Shown piece after piece: positions 43,236-55,602 of a stretch of DNA of 64,000 nt (position 1 is the stretch's first letter; each line of letters opens with the position of its first letter). The position numbers and the translations under genes were made by a program. The DNA is from Hydractinia symbiolongicarpus (Eukaryota > Cnidaria > Hydrozoa > Anthoathecata > Hydractiniidae), in NCBI RefSeq assembly GCF_029227915.1, contig NC_079882.1:2356001-2420000 (forward strand). The letters run 5' to 3'. The notes under the pieces are model-generated. The model saw only the letters and a list, made by a program, of their open reading frames with translations, did not search any database and was not told where the DNA came from.

Positions 43236-46011
43236 ATGTATAAACTAATCTCGTTCGTCGTTCTAATAAATACGATGGTATGTTGGGGTAGAAGTCTACA
43301 GGTGAGAAAAATTAAATTTGCAAGAACACCTTCTCTTAAAAGATACTATAAATTTTTATTGTGCTATATTTTGCGTCGAGTTAAGAACATGCGCCCTTTT
43401 TTATACAATAGATTGTTCAAGTGGCAAGAGAAAAGGCTTTTGAAAAGGTTCAAGGTAAGGAGAGTAACATTTTGTGCTACATGGATCTGTCATCACTAAC
43501 AAATTGAGTTAGTAAAAAGTTAAATTTGGGAATGTTATTTTTATGTCTTGGTGTTTAAAAGTAAAAGATTTACCTATGCAGATTCGAATATATCAGCATG
43601 TTCTTATCTCAGGATATTCTATTAGTCAACCAGCAAACGAAAATATTTACTGTCCTTGGATAATTACCTATCGCTTTTTACTATATCATTGTTTTCCTCT
43701 TTTTAGGGATTCCACTAAAATGTCAAAAAGAATTATTTTTGAAGAAGTTAAAAGGTAAAGGACTAAACCATATTTGACATTGATATCTGTAAAGCAAATC
43801 ATTTTTGTTGAAATAATACTTTTACGTTTCAGGAAGTTCTGGGGAAGCATTGAATATTAATGAGATTAAAAGATGTAAAAGATTTTATCCACAATGCAAC
43901 GGAAAATACACTACAATACGTAGCACGTATGGGTTTGATCCAAAAACCAAAACTGTTTCAATAGTATGGGGCGTAGCAATGAGTGAGAAAAGTCAAGGTA
44001 ATTTAAATAAAACGGTGTAAATGTATAGTGTAGGAAAATTAGAATAAATGGATATAACTAATTGACTTGATGACGTCAATACCTGCAAGTCCAACACCTC
44101 TAATTTTGATGTCAATTATTATTCCTTTCATAGTATCAAAATTAATCTGCAATTCGTAACTACTCTGCTTTGAAAATATGAATTTACACTGTTACCTATT
44201 TGAATGTTTTGTAACTCAATGGCGCCATCGTTGGATGTATTTTCTCTTGATTACGTGATTATTTTTATTTTTTATTAAGGAAACCCACTGCTAAGATAAG
44301 CAAAAAATCCAGCAGTGCTGTCCTTCACTTGGTCATATTTTCTTATTATTTCTTAGGTGATCCATATGAATTTGTTTTATTTTTAGGATGTTGGGGATAC
44401 ATTCTAAACATTAAAAATACGAAGGGGTCGAAATCAAAATATCTTAATTTGGACACTGAGGCAAGTCCTTATTTCATTTCTACCTAAACAAAAAATTTTC
44501 ATTTTTAAAGTTATTAATGCATGATTTCTTTCATAGAATCACACGTTTCAAGATGAAATACCTGCCATGTTTGGAATGTCGTATAACATTACCGCGATTT
44601 CATTACCTGATGGGAAACACGTATCAGTCGTTGAGACAATCCCAGGTAAAACTGTTGAAAACAAATATGATAAGTGCTTTTTCTGCATACTTCTGCACAA
44701 TAAACATGATTTATGAGGCTCCTAAGACTGATAATTACTTTTTTCCTGGCCTGGTTCAAGCGCAGTTTTCGACGTCCGTAAAAGAGTCCAAAAATTTAGT
44801 TCTTTTTCGGATTCTGCACTACAATACAATCGGCTTATCGGACATGTGCATGTGCATTTTTTAGAAAAAATGTTTCACGTTGTGTCACATCAGTCTTCTT
44901 CGACAGTTAGGATGTGGATATGTACAGTCCAACAGATATTTGTGTCATATTGTTAGAAAGATGTGAAAAGAAGAAGGGACACTCTATCTTTATTCAGAAA
45001 TTGTTATTCGAAAAATTCCAAAAGATTTTCCAACATTTCAGAAACTTTTATTTTTACATATTTTCTTACTAATTTAGTTGTGAATAATTTTATTTTAGAT
45101 AAATGTGAGGTTGAACTCCTTGACAAAGCCTTAAAACGTAAGCATATGAAATGTTTGACTGTTGATGGATTTCTTTCCATTACAATAATGTTTTTAAAAC
45201 ATTTGTGCTCTTTCTTGACGACAACAACTTCACAGATAGAAAAAAAAAACTCATTTATAGATATATAAAGGTTTTTTACATTAGGACAGTGAGAGGTAGA
45301 CGAAGTTGATCTTTGTTATCGTTTTCATATAAAAGGATTACAAATGTTTTAGTAAACAAAGTATCCTGTTTTTTAACATAATATGGCCCATTTAAGAGGT
45401 GGTGCTTATGAAGTCCCGTTGTTAATTTAGACAAACCTAATACTGCATATTTTGTGAAGAGTTTCTAATCATGTATCTTTTTACACCACTAGTATACTTA
45501 ACTGGGCAGATTCACATGAGAAAGGATAACCTATCATGGGGTATGTATTTTTTATATTTCGACGTCTTTTTTGACATATGATCTTACAAATAATTTTTTT
45601 TAATTCAAACTTTTATTAACCATCTTGCATACTAACTACCAATAAGTCCTAAAAACGAATAAAGTTTCTATAGCTCTATACTAATAAAAACTATACCAAT
45701 AAAAACCATACTAACAAAACATAAACTCAATTCATATGTTGTTTCCAGGTTGTCCTATTTTCTGGTTATTTTTATGTTTACTAGTGGAATATAATGCACA
45801 CTAATTTATAAATACTACATCGTTATCGTAGACATGAAAACCTAATTTGTCGTCGCGTCTTCAAAAAATTGAAGTTTGCATTATAAACTGCTTTTTTAAC
45901 TCAAGAGACTTAAAATTTATAAAGGTATTTGCTTCTGGTTTCTTTTTGTTTTGAATTTAAATAAGTGTATGATTTACTTTATTAGCGATCAAGAAGTACT
46001 GCAGGGACTAA
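43236..46011 (+). CDS. Nine-exon secreted cysteine-containing protein, unrecognised family
   Basis: Exons: 43236-43301, 43412-43454, 43707-43754, 43833-43997, 44387-44460, 44537-44645, 45099-45137, 45493-45540, 45986-46011. Total 618 nt, 205 residues, all phases consistent, all acceptors AG with pyrimidine tracts. Donors are GT except exon 5, which uses GC (GAG|GCAAGT). Residues 1-20 (MYKLISFVVLINTMVCWGRS) look like a signal peptide. The mature part has six cysteines and two sequons (NHT, NIT). The region from VSIVWGV through GYILNIK to MSYNITAISLP has the W...GY...Y-x-I spacing of a fibronectin-III-like beta sandwich, so a receptor-like or cytokine-binding extracellular protein is possible; this is speculative. 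No membrane span after the signal. The last two exons are the least certain. Confidence 0.62.
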
Positions 46012-46702
46012 CGTAACATGCTTGATGACTACGGATGGTGACATACAACCCATGCTGGAATTCTTCAGCCCGAATGTTAATTAACTGTTAGATTATATGA
46101 TTTGTATTCTTTATTACAATAACCCTTAAACAATTAAGTACACCTATTGTCGCTTTTTTAAATGGCTAGAGTACCTGCCTTATCTTCCATAAGCTAAACG
46201 CATGAGCATTTACTTTTAGATATCGAAATAGAGGCTTATATAGAAAAAAAATTAAATTTACTATCTGTCAATGCTCAACTTGGTCCATGTGGGTTGTTTT
46301 GAGGTTTTCGGCAAATCTAAGGGTTAAATTGATTAGATAGACATTGCTTGAATGTAGCGTTTAATTAGATTGTAAATATATTGCTTAAGTAAATATTACC
46401 TAAAGGGAACATATCCCTAAAAATATATATCATTGTCAAATTTTTTTTTCCGGTATGTTGTATTATTTTCACGATAGCATGCTAGCCTTCAACTTTACGT
46501 AACACTTTTTCTCTATTATAAATGTTTTAGGAATTAGTTGATTTAATGGAATGAAAACATAAAAACATCTAACATCCTAAGTTGACAGTATGTTATAACA
46601 AAAAATCTATATTATTTTAACACACAATTTTGAAAGAAAGGGTTAAAGGCAGCTCAAGGTTTCTTGCTTTTCAAGGTGTACAAAGTGAATTCCTAATAAA
46701 AC
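46012..46702. other. Intergenic DNA, nothing recognised
   Basis: AT-rich. The frame after the acceptor at 45985 would also run to a stop at 46080 if read in phase 0 (RSRSTAGTNVTCLMTTDG...), an alternative ending for the secreted protein. Confidence 0.4.
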
Positions 46703-47030
46703 TGATAGCCTTGTGGTAGAGCGTTCGCTTCCAGTGCGGGAGGTCTTGGGTTCAAACCCCGGCTGAGTCATGCCAGAGACTATAAAAGTGTGAATCTATC
46801 CTTTCTGCTTAGCGCTCAGCATGAGAATAGGATTGATATCTTAGGCGGTTGTCTAGTTGAGCGATTGCTGTGCTTCCACGACTTTCGTAGCTCAAATGGG
46901 AGCTTTAAATGCGCTAGGACCCCCTTCGCAGGACCCTCGTTGATAGCAGTACCAATAGGAACTGAAGAGGCTATCCTGAGAAAATAATAGTACTAATGAT
47001 AATAATAATAATTATGATTATAATAACAGT
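46703..47030 (+). mobile_element. tRNA-derived SINE
   Basis: The head TGATAGCCTTGTGGTAGAGCG has an A-box (TGTGGTAGAGCG), and GGTTCAAACCC is a B-box. A tRNA-unrelated body follows (ATGCCAGAGACTATAAAAG, GCTTAGCGCTCAGCATGAG, AGGACCCCCTTCGCAGGACC, CAATAGGAACTGAAGAGGCT) and a TAA/AATAAT-rich tail from about 46985. The order is that of tRNA-SINEs mobilised by LINEs and transcribed by RNA polymerase III. It is unrelated to the repeat at 4848. Confidence 0.82.
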
Positions 47031-49861
47031 AATTGATGACTACATCGAGAATAAACGCTTTATTATACCTTTCACTGTCAAATAACAAAAATGCGGAAAA
47101 GAGAGCCTTTGATAACTTGGTATAACTTCCAGCCCAAGAATTGACGAACTTTTGTTGGACCTAAAACTTTTGTAAAATGTCAAAGAAGTAATTAGTAGGG
47201 GTCAGGATATAACTACTGTATCTTTACATTCGTGACATCGTGTGGTGCATGCCTTATTGAGTGTACCATTACAGAGTGTCTTTATGCTATAAGACTATAT
47301 TGCTAAAATACAAAATAAGCGAACATCTTCAAACGTTCTTTGTGTGTCTGAACAGCGCTCAAAAAAGTAAAACGATTTGTGATGATTTTTTACACCCTTA
47401 TTTCCTGTCTTTGTACTAATACAGTGTGTTTTGTGACGAACGTCTTACTAAATAATCTGTCAAAATACATTGAGATGTGTCAATTGAATTTTACGTAAAT
47501 AACAAAATATAATTCTCTTTGTTAGAATGACTGCACAGCGTCTACACAAACTACTTTAATACTATGGAATCTTTTTGATGCAGTTCAACGACTTCCAATT
47601 TCTACACCTTTAGTCAGAAAGTAACAAGATATCAATTAAAATGACATTTTAATTGATATCCAAATGGATGCAAAATACGACAAAAAATTGTGATACATTC
47701 CTAGTGAAATTAATCTGATTCTAAATTTGTGAAAGAAATATGTCTTGTGTGGTACAACATGTAAACAGAAATGCGAATGTTATTATATTTTTAAGTGTGT
47801 CCCTCATCTATGTATTCCTTCCTTCTGTGAATTTGACTTTTCATGCTCCTAACACAAAGCTTTATATTTTATCAATGGGAAGGAGTATACCATTCTGCGT
47901 GTTTTGGCTCAAGAGCTTGTTACTTTTAGACATCTTCTCAAAAAAATTTTAAATATGTTTTTCGTAGATTTTGGATCTGATCACTCTCGTGTAGCAATTG
48001 ACAAAAAACATGTAATTCAGTAGTAGGCCTTTTTTATCTACAAACTTTGATATCTCAGCAAAATGCGACTATTTTGAAGCGGTTATCATTGTTCAGAGAC
48101 GGATGTAGCATATAAAAAATGGACAGAATACCTAGGGTATTGTAGGAATTTGAAGCCATAAAAAAAAAGGGTATAGGGCTTTGGCCCCAATTTTTCTATA
48201 ATAAGCTCAGAAGCTTTTCTGTTCCGCGGAACATTTTCTTGAAGTGGAAAACAGCCTTTAAAAGGACATTTTACCCAGAACATGCTCATAGAAGTCTGTT
48301 ACAAAATTCCAGTTTTTACGTTCAGCCTTGAATGTTGAGTTAATTTATTTATCTCTTTAATAATAGCCGTATTCCATCTATCTGTCTGTCCGCGAAAGAG
48401 GCGTCCTGTTACGGAAACACGAAATGCGATATATAACGGACGGGCGACCCCGTGGATTTTTCCACGGGGTCGCCCGCAATCTTCTTTGCAATCTTAACTC
48501 CAATCAGGTCGTAAAAATGGGCAAATTATTATTCAATATATGAATTTTACGAGAAACCGGCGTTACACTACTTTCGATAAACTATACTATGAAAAGAGAA
48601 AAATGTGTAGTTTAAACTGCTTCCGTGCCTATAACAGATACGCGAAATAATTTTATAAAAGTTGCGCAAAATAATCACGTTGGCTAATTCCCGTTGATTG
48701 TTCCACGGGTTAACGACTAGTCTACATTATAACACCCGTATACGTCTGTTCGTCCGTCTTTCTGTCACGCAAAATGGTAGCTTAGCTGCGCAAGTAGCGA
48801 GACGCACGCAATGCAATAAAAAAAGGACCGGCGAAGCCGTGGATTTTTCCACGGGCTAATTATATTTCAGTATTTTTACACAATTGCGAAACTGGTTGTT
48901 ATATTCAGAAACAGTATTAAATCTTTCTCTATATTGTAAAGGCCACGCGTCGATGATCACACTGTTTTATACTAAACTAATTAATGTTTGATTTATTAAA
49001 TTTGGCGCCATCTTATGGCAACAAACATGATAATACGTTCAAAGTTGGAAGCATGTTGTTAAAAAACAAACCAAATTACGAAACAAATAATATTATTATT
49101 GTCTGTGACAGATGTTTATAAAGTTCCAAGAAGTATTAACGAAGGTTATAAAATGCTGGCACTACAATTATATGTAAAATATTCTTGGTTATCTTGAGTT
49201 AAAGGTTTCATAAAGGTGTCATAAAAACTTTGTGAAAATGTTGCTTAAAATTTATTTTGTGGCTGCCACAGAAAAGGTTTTTTGTTTCTTTTACGGAACC
49301 ACAAATCAATCACCTTTTAGTAAAATTTAATGAAGTGTCAAAAAAACGTTATATAGAAAAGAAGGGACCATTGCAATTTTAAGATATGTAAGCCATGAAA
49401 CTATTAAGTAATAACCTGGATTGGCTTAAAGATAATAAAATTATACATTATAATTCTAGCTACAACTCATTTTTATAAATGCAAGTCATGGTGCAAAGTG
49501 TCTTGCGTTGATTGGAGAATATAAAAAACTTTCCTATATTATATCTATAGCCATTTTTTATCCAGTTTAAAAAAGTATATAATCCACACAATGTTTTCCC
49601 TGTTAATCTGTGACTGGAGAGTGACAACATTCCTCTGAATTTGTTAGTTAATACTCTTCAAATTCGTTAATGCCAAACTCAGCCTTACCTATATAATCAC
49701 CAAGTGCTTTTTGTCCGAATTATGTTGTTGTTAATATCCCAAAGGTGAGAACAGTGTACTGATGTTCAAAATTTTTGACAGTTGTAGTACAGCAAATATA
49801 ATTTAAGATATTGTCATTCTTATCGAAATCTTTAGAACATATGTAATTATTATTATTATTA
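47031..49861. other. AT-rich intergenic DNA with repeat fragments
   Basis: No gene supported. Pieces of the CTAGTC/CCGTGGA repeat family lie at 48380-48500 and 48680-48870 (CCCGTTGATTGTTCCACGGG, AACGACTAGTC, GTCTGTTCGTCCGTC). Short frames at 47740-47952 and 48086-48289 have no recognisable content. Confidence 0.5.
48441..48476. repeat. Perfect 16-bp hairpin
   Basis: CGGGCGACCCCGTGGA and its exact inverse around TTTT. It is an extended version of the GTGGA-TTTT-TCCAC hairpin found at the start of the dispersed repeat family. Confidence 0.9.
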
Positions 49862-50800
49862 CTAGTCAATAAGCCTGCGGAGCCACCACTCAGACCACGT
49901 TTACACGCAGGCGGGATGAAATCTAATCCTGGAATGAAACTCATCCCTCAGAAACGCAAAAGTATGGTCCTGAGACAAGAAGTTTAATATTGTTGATTAC
50001 ATTTATATCCACAAGTTTAACTATAGCATCTCTTCTGTTACAGTTGCATATAGTAGATATAGTAGATATAGCGATGAAATAAAATAAAAATTGAAGGTAT
50101 ATAAATTAACGAAAAAAGTTAAAAACAAACTCTTTATATTTGTTGTGTTTTTTTTTGTTTTTTTTTGCTTTGTCGGTCATCACGGAAAGAAAGAACGAAA
50201 AGTTTTAATGGCTCCTGTATGTAAAATCATGTTTAAAGAGTGAGATGGTGAAATCTCCACGTACACAGAAAAAAAATTTTCATCCCGAAATGAAACTACG
50301 TTTTTTTCTGAATTTTCTTCGAATAATTTCATAATTTGAATTATTCAAAACTCGCCCCGGGATGAAGAAGAGATGTAAACAAAAAAAGTTTCATCCCGGG
50401 ATGAAATTTCACCCCGGCTACATGCAAACGTAGTCTTGAGTGTTTACATGCATTTTTGTCTTCATCTTATCCCTGGTAAGCTTATTACTTGTTATTATGA
50501 TCAAACGTTGTTTAATAGAGACAGTGGTGAACTGGTCCTGGGATGAGATTTCACGTGTAAACGGCCACTCATAGACAGAAAAAGAATGGAAAAGATCTGT
50601 ATTTGAATTTTGATGACATCAGCTGCGACCTGTCGATATACAAAATCTTTTAGAGAAACTTGATTACCCGTTGCGTCTATTATGCAGAGCTTAAAACGCT
50701 TATGAAAAAATTTTACAGGATCATTTCCTTTGACTAACAATGTAAAATATAGGTTATAGAAATTTTGGTGAGTCGCTAAAGCGTATTCAAAACATTTTTT
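49862..50800. repeat. CTAGTC repeat copy, split by a younger insertion
   Basis: CTAGTCAATAAGCCTGCGGAG at the left and ATAGACAGAAAAAGAATGG...GATGACATCAGC...TGCAGAGCTTAAAACGCTTATG at the right match the start and middle of the 6470-7220 copy. The two parts are separated by the element at 49893-50564. Confidence 0.7.
49893..50564. mobile_element. Small inverted-repeat element with CGGGATGAAA motifs
   Basis: 672 bp. Ends GACCACGTTTACACG and CGTGTAAACGG are inverted, and CCACTCA flanks both sides (49886-49892 and 50565-50571), a 7- to 8-bp duplication of the host repeat. The inside has many TTTCATCCCGG/CGGGATGAAA inverted words and no ORF. An 8-bp duplication would suggest a hAT relative, but that is tentative. 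Confidence 0.6.
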
Positions 50801-53800
50801 ACAAATTTATAACCTTTGCTGACGTTTTTTAGAAATTGTATGTAAGCAGTGGTGATATATCAACTTGTTCTGTACAAATTGTGGATCCACGTCGTGGAAC
50901 TAGCACAACTTTATAATGATTAAAGAATTGTTGTTAACGAGTGATAAGATAATAAAGGAATTTATTTAAAGCGAGAAATTTAGAGTAAAAAACATGAAAT
51001 GAATGCAACTGATAAAAGTTGCTTGTCTATTTCACACTATTAATTACAAAGTGATTAGCCTTTGATTTCTGAATTCAAGCCTCCCCTGGATAAGGAGATC
51101 CTTAATAAGTTTATCGATACCATCGATACTGAGAGATCGTTATTTCATTTTTTATCAGGTAGCTGTAGAATATAACAAAAAAATTATTTTGTCAAAAATC
51201 TTTTCTATCCTAAAAAACTATTTTAATGAGTGTAAGAGAGTGCTTCTCATCTTATGGTTTTTACTTATTTGAAGATATTATTATTTGAGCAAGCAATTAT
51301 ATTTCTGTCTAAATATTTAAACACATCAGGAAAAGACATCAACGGGCATGAATCTTTCTATAAATTAAAATGTAGAGATGGAAGTAATGTTATGTGCAAC
51401 ACTGTTCAAACTTTGTTTACAGTTTTGTAATTTTTATAAAAAGTTTTCTACTTGCTTAGCCGGGTGGGTGAGTTAGATGACTTTAACACAGTTTAGTATA
51501 GAATCACCTTACGTCGATTTCTAACTTTTTTCTTTAAACGATGAACCTTCAATACGAAACGTAGATTTTTTTCATCTGATTGTATTTTATTAGACAGATA
51601 TTTCGTTGTAGCTAATATTGGCGTGAATATTTTTTTCAAAAAACTTTCCTTTGTTCAATACACACCTTGTCTTCTTTCTTTAACTTTTAAATTCATTCAT
51701 CTCTTTCTTATTTCTAAAACTTATATTGGTCTTTGCAAGTTGGAGAGAGTCCAGCAGACTTTTTTAATCATCAGGTATAGTCTAATACCACTCACAGTTA
51801 CGAAGTGAGAGAATATACAGGTCTGCGCCAATACATAATTCGAGCTAAAAGCGACAGCTCATGTTCGTTGAAAAAATAAGACGTGCTTCAAAGGTGGTTT
51901 GAAATGTATGCATTACGCACCTAAATCGACTCAAGTCGGATGTATCCTTTAAAAAATAAAATAAAAACAAATTTTAAAGAACACTTGTTTTGTAAGTAAA
52001 CAGATGTCACCCTCTCATCCTTTTAAATTATTATCAATAAACACGGTTACAGCTGACCACACTGCTGTGTTGGTGAAAACAATTTTTTTGTCAGATTTTT
52101 TCTTCGCTGTTTAATACACCTTTTTTATTTCGTTGAAAGAAGTTTATTTTTGTATTTATTGTTTGATTTCTTGAAACAAAAAATCTAATATTTGTCGCAT
52201 TTATTAAAAGGTGTAGGCTTGAAATAGACAGTATTCAAGTTTAATTTTATGCAGGTGAGTAATGTGGTACCATTTCCATGTTAATGAAGTTACATAAAGT
52301 TTTGAGTAGTTTTATACCAAACTGTATTAAAATAATGTCTCTTTCACGATATGTTATTTCTGTGATAATATTAATATATATTGTCTTTTCATAACTTGTT
52401 TTTAATTTTAATTTAATTGAAATGTACACACGAAACAAACATGCAGGAGAAGGAGAGAGAAAATATAATTATTGATGAAAATGCCAGGAACGAAATTTAA
52501 AATTAACAGAGATAAATTATTGATGGTTGGGAAAAAGAAGATTGTTTGGAATAAATTTACTCTGCGTAGATGATGAACTCTAAAGAGATATTATAGAATT
52601 CTCCCACGGGAAGAAAACTGATTCTAATCGATTTTTCTGGTGTGACATTTCTTATTACTCCCAAGTTTAAGTCTTTCAATAAAATTTTCTTTTGAAAGTA
52701 ATTTTGTAATAGTTCTTTCTTTCCAGGCGCAAGTTCGAGATCAGTCTTATTAGGACCGCTTTGCCCGCTGAATCACCCACTGCTTGACCTAATCTCTTCT
52801 TTCTTCTGGATTTACTTTTGACACGATTACAAGTTTGAAAACAGTAGCAGCAAATTCTCATCGTTGTGTTCATATAAAAAAGGTAATTAAAGTAAAATTT
52901 GATGAACTATATATAATAACAACAGTTCGTGCGATGAAAAGAGCAGGTGGTTTATATATCATATATCATATAAAATTTGTTTGTGTAAGAGCGGCTAGAG
53001 TTAGCCGTCCTTATTCATTTCTTAGATAAACAAATTTCTTGTCGAAACAAGGAAGGAAGGAAGGTGAAGAAAACAGCAACACATTCTCTCCTACGTAGAT
53101 ATTATTTACTTTCTAATGGCTTCCCACTCCATCCCTGTTTATTTCTATCAGCATTTCGATGATTTAACGTGCGGCCTTTGCAATATAATATGTTTAAGAT
53201 CTCTGCACATATAAAATAAAGGAACAGAGATTGGAAATTAAAATGCTTTTGGAAGTGAATATTTAACTAGTCAAAAAAATAGAAGAAGTGTTCAGACGAT
53301 CAAAAGGAGTATAAATTTACATTAATCACTTGTTCGGAACGCGCTCCTTTTTTCCGTATTGTATACGGTACCGAGAATTCGGAAAAGGTTGATACAAATA
53401 CGATTTAGGTCAGAAAAGAAAATATGAATACGCTTTTAGTTTCTCATTACAACGTAGCAAGTTATACGAGTTAAAAGCACTGCATGTTGGTACAGAAAAA
53501 AGTAAACGAAAACCACTATTATCTAGCTGTTTTCCATCGCTAAAAATATCAGAGAATCAAATGTTTAAAGGATTACTTCATGTAAGTTACATAACATTTA
53601 CAAGATTTTTAGGTCTGGTGACTTCTTTCGTGGCACAGCAACAACCATAAGTAACCAATATTTCAGCCTTAAAATGCGTCATGTTAGAACCAGTTAAGTG
53701 AGAACTCACAAAAAGTCTCTTTCTTATTTCTCGCACACGATTCAACCGAATGAAAGATATTCACACACTTTACAAACAGTACTACAATTCGCCGAAGAAG

Positions 53801-54549
53801 GGTTGAAAAAGCCAATATAGTTATTAGGGTTAGAGCGGCTACCCCTTGAAATAGAAGTGTGCGAGGGAAAGTTTTTCTCTGACATGATTTGTTTTCAAAA
53901 AAAATAGAAAAGTAAAGTTTGATGATCAAGCGCCATTTTTTATTAAGTTTTTAAATACGACAGCTTTTAGGACATGTCTTAATGCTGTACGGTTGTCATA
54001 GCATCTAAGTTGCGATTTTGGAACTTCTAACGAACGTTCGTTTTCGCATGTAATTGTAACAATCGCAAAGATATCAGCCAAACAAATGGTGTTTTCCTTC
54101 AGACACCACCTTAAATGTGCCTCTTCTCCAATGTCAAACATTTTACAATCTGTATCCTTTTTTTGTCTTACTATTTAAAATAAGTTATCTTAATATTCTA
54201 ACTCTTTAAAATGTTAAAAAGCGATGTTTAAAATCAGAATATGAATGCTTGCTTGTCTTCTGTCAGTTGATATAAAAACGTCTTTCACTTTTTGGCAGAC
54301 TTGTCATAGTGAGGTAACACGTAATATAGATATATTTCGTAATAAACTGATACACCCATAAATAGCAGCATGAAATGACATGTCAAACGTTATGTCAATA
54401 AAAAAAGTATGTCAGTTGTTGACATATCTTAAGTGCTTAGTTGTTAGTTTATTCCTCTTTCGTCAAAATGACACAGATTTTTTGTGTGTGTGGGAAGACA
54501 TTATTTAATCATGTTTTGAAAATAGTTAAGCATTACATATTTAGAAAAA
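50801..54549. other. AT-rich intergenic DNA with unassigned minus-strand ORFs
   Basis: Minus-strand frames at 52676-52873 (MNTTMRICCYCFQTCNRVKS...), 53684-53929 and 53926-54141 (MFDIGEEAHLRWCLKENTIC...) have protein-like composition. The last starts 409 bp from the PRRT-like gene in divergent orientation. None has a recognisable domain or a convincing second exon, so none is called. Confidence 0.35.
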
Positions 54550-55602
54550 ATGCAAGAAGAAATACTCTCTACATTCAGCAAAACGTCCATCTCATTGATG
54601 GCAGAACCTGAACCATTTACACCAAGTGATCTCTCACCTGAACCAGAACCAGATTTTGAAATAGCAAAAGAAGTATGGGGAGATGCATGGCCAGTACACT
54701 TTTATTTATTTGGCGCGATATTTTCGCTACTGCTGTTATATAACATAAACAGTTTACTTGGATTGTATTTTAAAACAGCAAGAACAATACGAAGAAGAAA
54801 TGTGTTTATAGCAATTAACTGGTTGCTTTTGTGGTTTAACTTTAGTTCAGCAACCCATCTTCTTATCGATCCTTATGAATCGAATGAGTATTTCAATTCC
54901 AACCTAGTTCGAAAATCATTCTTTATTATACATGGACTACGAATGCCTTGCTTAACAGCCTCGTTTTCGTTAGTGTTTATTTCATTATTGGAAACAACCA
55001 AACTAAACTTGTACTCACCTCGACTACAAGACAGACGATACATATCAACACTTATAGCTATCCATTTTATCACGTCGTTAACAATCCATTTATATTTGGT
55101 TTTTGAACCAAGTAAATTTCGTATTTTGATCATATGTAACGTTTATTTTATATTATTTGGGACCATCTTAGCAGTACTATCAGCGTACGCATGTTATCGA
55201 ATCATTATGTACATACGAACGTCGAATACAAACTTACGCGACATGATAACTCCTAGTACAAGCAGAATGGCTATGCTTGACATGGAGTCGGACTTACGCA
55301 AGTCAAGAACGAGCATTCAAAAACTTTTAGATTACGATCCTTCGATGTCAATATTTGCTGACAAATCATTGGAAAGACTGTTAATCTTGATAACAATAAT
55401 ATCAGGAAGTGGATTGGTGTTATTTAGTGCGGTTGTTTACTCCTTAAGATTGCTATTGGACAATCAGGGAGACGGATTACTACCTTGGCCTTGGTATATA
55501 TATCAAACAACTGCACGATGTGCTGAAGCTATGATGGTGTTTGCAATGTCAAAAATTTCACGTAGGTCAATACTACCGCATTGTAAACAAGGGATTGTGT
55601 AA
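54550..55602 (+). CDS. PRRT3/PRRT4-like multi-pass membrane protein
   Basis: A single-exon frame of 350 residues from ATG 54550 (next in-frame ATG at 54598). Residues 18-45 are acidic and proline-rich (EPEPFTPSDLSPEPEPDFE). Then EVWGDAWPVHFYLFGAIFSL begins the membrane domain, closely resembling the WG-x-AW-x-x-H-x-Y start of the conserved part of proline-rich transmembrane proteins 3 and 4. About seven hydrophobic segments follow, including LRMPCLTASFSLVFISLLE, the counterpart of the family's PCLTSAF motif. A 60-residue hydrophilic Ser/Arg-rich loop (residues about 225-275) precedes the last two spans. Molecular function of the family is not established. The N-terminal proline-rich part is much shorter than in vertebrate members. 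Confidence 0.75.
   Translation: MQEEILSTFSKTSISLMAEPEPFTPSDLSPEPEPDFEIAKEVWGDAWPVHFYLFGAIFSLLLLYNINSLLGLYFKTARTIRRRNVFIAINWLLLWFNFSSATHLLIDPYESNEYFNSNLVRKSFFIIHGLRMPCLTASFSLVFISLLETTKLNLYSPRLQDRRYISTLIAIHFITSLTIHLYLVFEPSKFRILIICNVYFILFGTILAVLSAYACYRIIMYIRTSNTNLRDMITPSTSRMAMLDMESDLRKSRTSIQKLLDYDPSMSIFADKSLERLLILITIISGSGLVLFSAVVYSLRLLLDNQGDGLLPWPWYIYQTTARCAEAMMVFAMSKISRRSILPHCKQGIV

Noticed and set aside
43236-43499. Reading 43236-43499 as one 87-codon unspliced gene
   Set aside because: A signal-peptide exon ending at GTGAGA plus a 43-nt exon with a good acceptor at 43411 gives consistent phase into seven more exons, which the unspliced frame does not.
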